This document shows positions 5,488 through 10,606 of a DNA stretch of 10,606 nt, piece by piece; positions within the stretch are counted from its first letter, which is position 1; each line of letters opens with the position of its first letter. The notes beneath the pieces were generated by a model that saw nothing but the letters and a program-made list of their open reading frames with translations, was not told the origin of the DNA and did no database searches. The stretch is taken from positions 324,883-335,488 of the forward strand of contig MU646560.1 of NCBI GenBank assembly GCA_026770585.1, given 5' to 3'. Made by a program: the position numbers and the translations under genes. The DNA comes from Baffinella frigidus. Taxonomy: Eukaryota > Cryptophyceae > Cryptomonadales > Baffinellaceae.

Positions 5488-5544
5488 GCCACAAGAAGCT
5501 CACGCAGCGCAAGGTCGCGTAAGTAGCGCGCTTTCTTAAGTGGA
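5488..5544 (+). pseudogene. Duplicate of the last exon's 3' end and flank
   Basis: These 57 bases match 5241-5297 with a single change (GAG to CAG, Glu to Gln), covering the final codons, the TAA and 22 bases of 3' flank. The near-identity of non-coding flank implies a recent local duplication of the gene end. Confidence 0.85.
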
Positions 5545-5550
5545 GCGTTT

Positions 5551-5760
5551 CCCGAGGTGGGCCTGTCCGTCACGAGGCGGGCCTATCCTTCCTGAGGCGG
5601 GCCTGTCTGTTCCGAGGCGGGCCTATCCGTCACGAGGCGGGCCTGTCCGTCCCGGGGTGGGCCTATCCGTCCCGAAGCGGGCCTATCCGTCCCGAGGCGG
5701 GCATATCCATCCCGAGGCGGGCCTATCCATCCCGAAGCGAGCATATCTGCCCAGAGGTAT
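5551..5760 (+). repeat. 20-base minisatellite, 10 full units
   Basis: Units begin at 5551, 5571 and every 20 bases to 5731, followed by a half unit. The consensus is CCCGAGGCGGGCCTATCCGT with scattered substitutions and no length change. Because 20 is not a multiple of 3, the open frame across it cycles through all three readings and is not evidence of a gene. Confidence 0.9.
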
Positions 5761-6363
5761 CGGGGCGGCCATGTTGGGTGCGATCCGAATTCACGCGTGT
5801 TATGTCTGCGGGAAAAGGAGAGAGACGGTTATTACTGCCAACACGGCCGCCATGCACATGTATGCACCCCCGCCGAGGCTGTGTCTGAGCAGGACCTACA
5901 GGAGTGCCTCGCACATAAAAAACCGCGTCCCCCTAGGACCCTACAGTAGGCCTATTCCTAGGGCCCTGCGATGGTCCTGGGGGGGGGGCAGTTTCTTATG
6001 AGCGAGGTAGCCGTGTAGGGGAATGAGGGTGCAGGGGTTCCTCGCGAGTGAGGACACGCACCGCCGTAGGGTCCCACGGTACGTAAAGCTATTCCACTGC
6101 CAGGGCGGAGTTTTTGCAGTAGTCAAATCTATGTCGAACATCGATTTTCGACTACACATGACGTGTATCTCGTTTCTAAAGTTGACATATTTGTGGGTGA
6201 ATTGACCACAAAATCTCCGGCCTGGCAGTGTATTCCTACGAGCCTCGCCATTTCCCTGAGTTCCCCGAGAAAAAGATCGAGCTAGGCTCATTATGAAGGG
6301 TCGCCTGACTGGTTCACGATTCCGGAGGTGTCGTTTCTTGCCCCTTCTTCCTTGGCGCTCGCA
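5761..6363. other. Non-coding stretch with several short inverted repeats
   Basis: GGCGGCCATGTTGG (5764-5777) and CCAACACGGCCGCC (5838-5851) are inverted with one mismatch. A CCTAGGACCCTACAGTAGG box near 5933 links to the intronic foldbacks. CACTGCCAGG (6095-6104) and CCTGGCAGTG (6221-6230) may be the ends of a small inverted-repeat element. Open frames here have no domain I recognise. Confidence 0.5.
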
Positions 6364-6452
6364 TCCTTTAGGTCCTTCAGGTTCTTCGAGCTCCCAACAC
6401 AGGCGGACACCGGAACTTGTTCTGTAGAAAGGCCATGCTTCCTTTCGGACCA
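6364..6452 (+). repeat. Family B repeat, copy 1
   Basis: It begins ATCCTTTAGGTCCTTCAGG and continues with GTTCTTCGAGCTCCCAAC and GGCGGACACCGGAACTTG, then TGTAGAAAGG. It ends with a hairpin GAAAGG (6427-6432), loop CCATGCTT, CCTTTC (6441-6446) and CGGACC. The order of boxes is shared with family A. Confidence 0.85.
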
Positions 6453-6604
6453 CAGCGAGGTGCTTGCACACGCTCTCTGTCTGTCCGCGGCGCGGCGTGC
6501 CTGCTGCGGAAAGGAAGCGCGCTTAGCGACGTGCCGTGGCAAGATCCCGATCATCCTTGTGAAAATTGAATCGAAAAAAGAAAATGGTCAAATCAGTGGT
6601 CAGA

Positions 6605-6746
6605 GCCACCCTGTATCCCCTCCTCACGAGCCTCTGCACTGGAGAGCGAAACGCGATCCGAAAGCAAAAATGCTTTCTCTGCAGTCCTTTCTACGGAAGG
6701 GCGTGTCGTTGGCATATGTTGGGAGAAATTAAAACCTAAAGGACCT
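6605..6746 (-). repeat. Family A repeat, copy 1 (only copy on this strand)
   Basis: Read on the minus strand it runs GGTCCTTTAGGTTTTAATTT, CTCCCAACATATGCCAACG, CCGTAGAAAGGACTGCAG, the hairpin GAAAGC-ATTTTT-GCTTTC (6660-6677), then CGGATCGCG and a tail with AGTGCAGAGGCTCGTGA and GGGGAT. All three frames of the family are open in different copies, so it is not a conserved protein. Confidence 0.85.
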
Positions 6747-6786
6747 GATGGACCGGTCCAGAATACAACAAAGATCTGGAGTTCTC

Positions 6787-6941
6787 TCACACACTACAAG
6801 CCTCCACCAGCGCATTGGCGCCGTTGTCTGCCTCAGCACCACCCCCCCAGTCATCGACGAAGAACTCCGCCTCGCGCCCGGCCTGACACCAGGCAAACAG
6901 ACACAGCGTCGCGGCAGTCTCCCCCGACACTCCACACCGAG
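6787..6941 (-). CDS. Possible isolated exon fragment, unknown
   Basis: About 50 codons on the minus strand, ending at a TGA at 6787, have biased codons and a protein-like composition (for instance SGETAATLCLFAWCQAG and FFVDDWGGG). I recognise no family, see no convincing splice sites and find no partner exons nearby. It could be a relic of a gene or chance. Confidence 0.2.
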
Positions 6942-6946
6942 AGTTT

Positions 6947-7410
6947 GATCGGGAGCATTGACCAACCACGCCAGACTGGAGGAGGGGGTTGATAGGGCAA
7001 TTAACCCCCGATAAAAGGCTACGGTGGCCTTCCGTGTCGATTTGATTTGTGCGTTCTACATGTGGTTGTAAAAGCACGGCTGACAACAAGTAAATTTAAA
7101 AATGCCATCGTTCGCCGCCGTGATGACGCATCACGATTTCGTGATGAAATAAGGTCTAAAAATTCGCTTAGAAAGCTTGCGACCCCCTAGGGAAATAGTC
7201 AACTAGGTTCAACTTGCCCAAACTCCAAGGCCCCCGAAAACTCATCTTTTAAAACCGTATCGTTTAACGAGTGTCAACTTTTGAAAACCACTCACTGCCT
7301 TGAGGGGGAATTTCCAAGACTCTGGCTCGGAAACTGGTCAAACGGAAGTTGACAGCGCAAATTCTCGTAAGTTGTGGTTCGCCACCTACAACTGGCACCT
7401 TTAGGTCAGA
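6947..7410. other. Unassigned AT-rich stretch
   Basis: There is no gene or A/B repeat. The one structured site is a perfect inverted pair CATCACGA/TCGTGATG at 7129-7146. Confidence 0.5.
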
Positions 7411-7604
7411 TCCTTTAGGTCCTTTAGGTTTTTCGAGTTCCCAACATAGGCGGACACCGGAACTTGTTCTGTAGAAAAGCCATGCTTCCTTTCGGATCAC
7501 ATCAGGCCCCCCCGGTGCAGAAGGATCGCGGCAGAAACCGGCTAAAGGGTATCCTCATCGGGCGTTTGAGTTAGACCAAAGAGGTACAGGCTCGCACACA
7601 CACC
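7411..7604 (+). repeat. Family B repeat, copy 2, with full-length tail
   Basis: It begins with a doubled TCCTTTAGG, then TTTTTCGAGTTCCCAACATA, GGCGGACACCGGAACTTG, TGTAGAAAAG and CCTTTCGGATCAC. Its tail GGTGCAG...GCGTTTGAGTTAGACCAAA, then GGTACAGGCTCGCACACACA, is the same tail seen in full-length family A copies. This shows A and B are homologous along their whole length. Confidence 0.8.
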
Positions 7605-7723
7605 AGGATAAAGCAAGTCGGCTGAAGTGCAAGGCCCGGATCAACAGATTTTGTCTGTCAGAATATTGTTTTTCGAACTGGATTTTTTTGGCGCCGATTT
7701 GCCCTTTCCCCAGAACTGAGGAG

Positions 7724-7816
7724 ATGGCGAGCAACCAGAAGTCGAGCGTGCCGAAGAAGCGGCCGCGCACACCCACGTCAGCGGATAAAGATGTGGCGGA
7801 CAAGTACGTCGCAAAG
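7724..7816 (+). CDS. Orphan first-exon candidate, 31 codons, lysine-rich N terminus
   Basis: ATG at 7724 (context GAGGAGATGG) opens MASNQKSSVPKKRPRTPTSA, then DKDVADKYVAK, and reaches AAG/GTACCA at 7817, a plausible donor in phase 0. Third positions are mostly G or C, unlike the AT-rich surroundings. PKKRPR resembles a basic nuclear localisation signal. No family is recognisable and I find no following exon before the window ends, so it is either the start of a gene with a very long repeat-filled intron or a stranded fragment. Confidence 0.4.
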
Positions 7817-7950
7817 GTACCACCCTCCTTTACAGGCGCCCCTTCCGAAAAGCAACTATGCTTCGGGAGGGGGTTCGAGGGTGGTCTTCTTGAACTGGCT
7901 CGTTGTGAGCGCGGGATGTGAGCGCGAGAGAGGGGTAGGCGAGGATTCTG

Positions 7951-8012
7951 TAGGTCCTTTAGGTTTTGATATCTCCCAACATAGCCCAACGACACGTCTT
8001 TCCGTAGAAAAT
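7951..8012 (+). repeat. Family A repeat, copy 2, truncated
   Basis: GGTCCTTTAGGTTTTGATAT, CTCCCAACATAGCCCAACGA, then CCGTAGAAAA, where it is cut off by family B copy 3 beginning TATCCTTTAG. Confidence 0.8.
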
Positions 8013-8013
8013 A

Positions 8014-8297
8014 TCCTTTAGATCCTCTAGGTTCTTCGAGCTCCCAACCCGCACCCGGAGGCGACAAGGTCTACGTTTCGGGATCACCATAATATGGTGG
8101 TGTGAAGGGCCACGTGTTTTCGCACTTTTATGTGAAAACAAGTGGCCCTTCAGATCCATTTCCCGAAATTGTCGAGAAAGACCCCAAATTTGAATATTTT
8201 ACACGAAATAAAGATACGAATTTAAAAGGACGTAGACCTGTTCGTGTCCGGGTGCGGATAGGCGGACACCGGAACTTGTTCTGTAGCAAGACCATGC
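8014..8297 (+). repeat. Family B repeat, copy 3, split by an insertion
   Basis: The left part 8014-8048 ends GAGCTCCCAAC. The right part resumes at 8258 with ATAGGCGGACACCGGAACTT and runs to CATGC. Removing 8049-8257 restores the exact B consensus across the join. Confidence 0.8.
8049..8257. mobile_element. 209-base foldback element inserted in a family B repeat
   Basis: It has perfect 10-base ends, CCGCACCCGG/CCGGGTGCGG, within 28-base inverted termini that match at 24 positions (8049-8076 and 8230-8257). Inside are a perfect hairpin CACCAT-AAT-ATGGTG (8085-8099) and a larger one with arms 8103-8125 and 8132-8152 (TGAAGGGCCAC...GTGGCCCTTCA). It has no coding capacity, and no target-site duplication is visible. 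Confidence 0.8.
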
Positions 8298-8298
8298 T

Positions 8299-8535
8299 TT
8301 AGGTCCTTTAGGTTTTAATTTCGCCCAACATATGCCAACGACACGCCCTTCCGTAGAAAGGACTGCAGAGAAAGCATTTTTGTTTTCGGATCGCGTTAAG
8401 CTTTCCAGTGCAGAGGCTCGTGAAGAGGGGATAAAGGGTTGGTTCTTTTGGGGTGTTTAAGCTATTCCAAAATAGGATCGCACTCGCACACACACCGAAC
8501 CACAAGTCAGCCTTTATGAGGCTCATGGTATCCCA
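8299..8535 (+). repeat. Family A repeat, copy 3, full length
   Basis: It contains all boxes, the hairpin GAAAGC-loop-GTTTTC (8370-8387, one G-T pair), CGGATCGCG, the AGTGCAGAGGCTCGTGAAGA segment, CTCGCACACACACCGAACCA, and an end with AGTCAGCC...GGCTCATGGTATCCCA, where AGCC/GGCT can also pair. Confidence 0.85.
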
Positions 8536-8805
8536 TGATTGAAGTATGAGAGCTCCAACCACGAATACCCCAGAGAGAAAACACGATTTCCTCTGCAGGA
8601 AAAAAATCCGCATTTGACCATTAATTTTTGAATTTTTGATGAAATAAAAAATACTCGCCGTCGCAGAACGGCGATGAAGGCGCCAACACTCCCATCTCCG
8701 GGAAAGGGGCAGCCCCGTTCCTGCGGGACCCCAATTGGAGCAATTGGTTAAGCTTTATTCAGGTGTGTAACAGTTACACGACAGCATCTACTCTTGATCC
8801 CTGTG
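8536..8805. other. Unassigned AT-rich stretch between A repeats
   Basis: No gene or named repeat. A short inverted pair, CGCCGT/ACGGCG, lies near 8657-8674. Confidence 0.4.
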
Positions 8806-8895
8806 GGTCCTTTAGGTTTTAATTTCTCCCAACATAGCCCAACGACACGCGCTTCCGTAGAAAGGATTGCAGAGAAAGCGTTTTTGCTTTCGGGA
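8806..8895 (+). repeat. Family A repeat, copy 4, truncated after the hairpin
   Basis: GGTCCTTTAGGTTTTAATTT through CCGTAGAAAGGATTGCAG to the hairpin GAAAGC-GTTTTT-GCTTTC (8874-8891); the loop differs from other copies but the stem is intact. It ends at CGGGA. Confidence 0.85.
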
Positions 8896-9100
8896 GGTGG
8901 ATGTGCCGCACAAGGTACCGCACCGGAGCTGGTTTTTGAGCTATCCCTTAAATGTACGGAAGTCAGCAAAATTAAGGGCAATCCAAGCGTCAGAAACAAC
9001 AACAGCAAGTTAGCAACAACAACAGTAAGTGGCAAGCACACTCCTCAGCAGCCTCAGAGTGTCACGTTAGGTCCTTTAGAACACAGGAGGTCATTCGGGT
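8896..9100. other. Unassigned stretch with a CAA-rich run
   Basis: It includes AACAACAACAGCAAGTTAGC and ACAACAACAGTAAG around 8995-9028, and an isolated GGTCCTTTAG at 9070 that may be the start of a lost A or B copy. Confidence 0.45.
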
Positions 9101-9340
9101 TCCTTTAGGTCCTTTAGGTTGTAATTTCTTCCAACATGGCCCAACGACACGCCCTTCAGTAGAAAGGATCTGCATAGAAAGCATTTTTGCTTTCGGATCG
9201 TATTTCGCTCTCCAGTGCAGAGGCTCGTGAAGAGGGGATAGTGGGTGGTTCTCTTGGGGTGTTTGAGTTAGACCAAAAAGGTACAGGCTCGCACACACAC
9301 CGAACCCAAGTCAGCCGTTCTAAGGCTCATGGTATCCCAG
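9101..9340 (+). repeat. Family A repeat, copy 5, full length
   Basis: It has a doubled TCCTTTAGG, CTTCCAACATGGCCCAACGA, CAGTAGAAAGGATCTGC, the hairpin GAAAGC-ATTTTT-GCTTTC (9177-9194) and the complete tail with TTTGAGTTAGACCAAAAAGG and GGCTCATGGTATCCCA. Confidence 0.85.
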
Positions 9341-9363
9341 GTTAATGTGAATCAATATTAACT

Positions 9364-9409
9364 TTTAGGTCCTTTAGGTTTTAAATGCTCCCAACATATG
9401 CCAATGACT
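9364..9409 (+). repeat. Family A repeat, copy 6, truncated
   Basis: GGTCCTTTAGGTTTTAAATG, CTCCCAACATATGCCAATGA, then cut off by family B copy 4 (TATCCTTTAGG), as in the A copy 2 / B copy 3 pair but at a different break point. Confidence 0.8.
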
Positions 9410-9489
9410 ATCCTTTAGGTCCTTGAGGTTCTTCGAGATCCCAACATAGGCGGACACCGGAACTTATCCTGCAGAAAGGCCATGCTACG
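9410..9489 (+). repeat. Family B repeat, copy 4, truncated
   Basis: TATCCTTTAGGTCCTTGAGG, TTCTTCGAGATCCCAACATA, GGCGGACACCGGAACTTA, GCAGAAAGGCCATGCTACG. The right half of the hairpin stem is lost. Confidence 0.8.
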
Positions 9490-9630
9490 TTTATTTCGTG
9501 TTTATTAAACAGGATTGTCGGTGTCAGCCCGTGCCATCCCCAAGCAAGGATCAGATCTGCCTTACTGGGGAAAGCGAGGTTTATTAAGTTGCTCCCAGAT
9601 GGCATTGGGCTCCGCCTACGGGGGAAAGCG

Positions 9631-9790
9631 TCCTTTAGGTCCTTTAGGTTTTAATTTCGCCCAACATATGCCAACGACACGCCCTTCCGTAGAAAGGACT
9701 GTAGAGAAAGCATTTTGCTTTCGGATCGCGTTTAGCTCTCCAGTGCAGAGGCTCGTGAAGAGGGGATAAAGGGTTGGTTCTTTTGGGGTG
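9631..9790 (+). repeat. Family A repeat, copy 7
   Basis: All boxes are present. The hairpin GAAAGC-ATTTT-GCTTTC (9706-9722) keeps its stem although the loop has lost one base. The tail continues through GAGGGGATAAAGGGTTGG and TTTTGGGGTG and then diverges. Confidence 0.85.
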
Positions 9791-9869
9791 GGTGAAGGTA
9801 TGCGACATCGCTCCCATGCTCACTGAACACACACCAAACCACACTTATTGAACCACAAGTCTTATTGAC

Positions 9870-10195
9870 ACTTTTTGACTTTATTCGAAAGTGAAATGCA
9901 CGGTGCAAGAATTGAGGCGAGGATAGAAAAATATCTGGGAAATGCACTAGCATTTTCCTACCCAAGAAACTGCCACTACCCATATTGGGGAAGTCCATCA
10001 GAGGCAGAAATCCATAAGGAAGCCCAGTCCCCCGATGGCTCCCCGCAGAGCACCCCGTTGTGTGAGGGCCTCTGCCTATTCCATACACAGTTGCCCCCGT
10101 GCACGTTCCTTCGAGCGGATGGCAGGTGGGGCAAAAATGTGTGAACCACTCTCCTTGCAGGCCAGGCAAGGAAAGTAGAAATCCCCTCCACCACC
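9870..10195. other. Unique segment between A copies, open on both strands
   Basis: The minus strand is open for 231 codons (9732-10427) but runs through three A repeats; the unique middle includes FCPTCHPLEGTC. The plus strand has an 89-codon frame from 9875. Neither shows a known domain or consistent codon bias, so I do not call a gene. Confidence 0.35.
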
Positions 10196-10198
10196 TAG

Positions 10199-10288
10199 TA
10201 GGTCCTTTAGGTTTTAATTTCTCCCAACATAGCCCAACGACACGCCCTTCCGTAGAAAGGACTGCAGAGAAAGCATTTTTGTTTTCGC
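10199..10288 (+). repeat. Family A repeat, copy 8
   Basis: GGTCCTTTAGGTTTTAATTT to the hairpin GAAAGC-ATTTTT-GTTTTC (10269-10286, one G-T pair), then joined directly to copy 9. Confidence 0.85.
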
Positions 10289-10352
10289 CTTTAGGTCCTT
10301 TAGGTTTTAAATGCTCCCAACATAGCCCAACGACACGCCGTTCCGTAGGAAG
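10289..10352 (+). repeat. Family A repeat, copy 9, truncated
   Basis: CCTTTAGGTCCTTTAGGTTT, CTCCCAACATAGCCCAACGA, then CCGTAGGAAGGGATGGG, ending before the hairpin. Copies 8 and 9 form a head-to-tail pair. Confidence 0.8.
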
Positions 10353-10449
10353 GGATGGGTTCAAATTGACGCATCTTCGAAAATTGACGCAATTTTTACC
10401 ACACAAAACAAAACGTTTGAATTCCACCCAGGTACAAAAATAACAATCT

Positions 10450-10494
10450 CACTTTTAAGATATGTACCGAGATTCTTTTTATATCTTAAAAGTG
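10450..10494. repeat. 14-base perfect inverted repeat
   Basis: CACTTTTAAGATAT (10450-10463) and ATATCTTAAAAGTG (10481-10494) are separated by a 17-base T-rich loop. It lies in otherwise featureless AT-rich sequence. Confidence 0.75.
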
Positions 10495-10521
10495 CTTTCG
10501 GTCAGCAAATGGGGCAAAATC

Positions 10522-10606
10522 AGTCTTTACAACACATTCCCCGTTTACAATCACATGTAGTGCTGACACATTTTGCGATTTTGCCTGGGATTGTGTGGTA
10601 AAGACT
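10522..10606. repeat. Inverted repeat at the window edge
   Basis: AGTCTTTACAACACATTCC (10522-10540) and GGATTGTGTGGTAAAGACT (10588-10606) are inverted with two mismatches. GGCAAAATC (10513-10521) and GATTTTGCC (10577-10585) form another inverted pair. It may be an inverted-repeat element that ends at or beyond the window edge. Confidence 0.6.

Noticed and set aside
5551-5760. CRISPR array
   Set aside because: The units are directly adjacent with no spacers, in a eukaryote-like intron-bearing context.
5540-6001. 153-codon plus-strand frame
   Set aside because: Its first half is the 20-base minisatellite read in cycling frames, and the rest has no recognisable protein.
8299-8535. tRNA-derived SINE with internal polymerase III boxes
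   Set aside because: GGTTCTTCGAGCTCCC in family B vaguely resembles a B box and TAGCCCAACGA an A box, but the order and spacing are wrong. No tRNA fold could be drawn.
9732-10427. 231-codon minus-strand frame
   Set aside because: It runs through three family A repeats, whose other copies are open in different frames. The unique middle has no clear domain.
1-10606. Dinoflagellate spliced-leader relic as a marker of the organism
   Set aside because: I did not find the spliced-leader sequence. CCGTAG in family A is followed by AAAGG, not the leader sequence, so it does not settle the organism.

Overview
The window looks like nuclear DNA of a microbial eukaryote, most likely an alga. It has small GC-rich exons joined by introns with GT donors and AG acceptors, and no operons or ribosome-binding sites. 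It also holds many degenerate CCCTAAA/TTTAGGG-type heptad arrays, the telomere repeat of plants, dinoflagellates and several other algae. Intron-rich, repeat-ridden sequence of this kind would fit a dinoflagellate or a cryptophyte; I cannot decide between them.

Layout. (1) 1-1440: a GC-rich minus-strand coding candidate (620-1104, perhaps joined to 1362-1437), flanked by a near-perfect GC palindrome and a partial duplicate of its 3' end. (2) 1441-1740: AT-rich spacer holding a small terminal-inverted-repeat element. (3) About 1800-5275, plus strand: the one gene I can identify, a tandem-CDGSH iron-sulfur (NEET, CISD3-like) protein. Four exons are well supported and one N-terminal exon is tentative. 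Across the splice junctions the two motifs C-x-C-x2-S-x3-P-x-C-D-G-S-H are complete. The introns contain miniature inverted-repeat elements, telomere-like arrays, long foldbacks and several broken copies of the gene's own exons, one of them a 77-bp perfect inverted copy covering a splice donor. (4) 5298-5760: a mosaic of further exon-end duplicates, then a 20-bp minisatellite. (5) 5760-10606: mostly non-coding, dominated by two related interspersed repeat families (called A and B here), with at least nine A and four B copies. They share ordered sequence boxes and a small hairpin whose stem pairs differently in the two families. One B copy is split by a 209-bp foldback insertion. One short orphan first-exon candidate (7724-7816) lies among the repeats.

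The CDGSH gene is the only functional unit whose role can be named, probably an organellar 2Fe-2S protein. The minus-strand candidate is divergent from it and may share its upstream region. The rest is best read as repeat and rearrangement biology.
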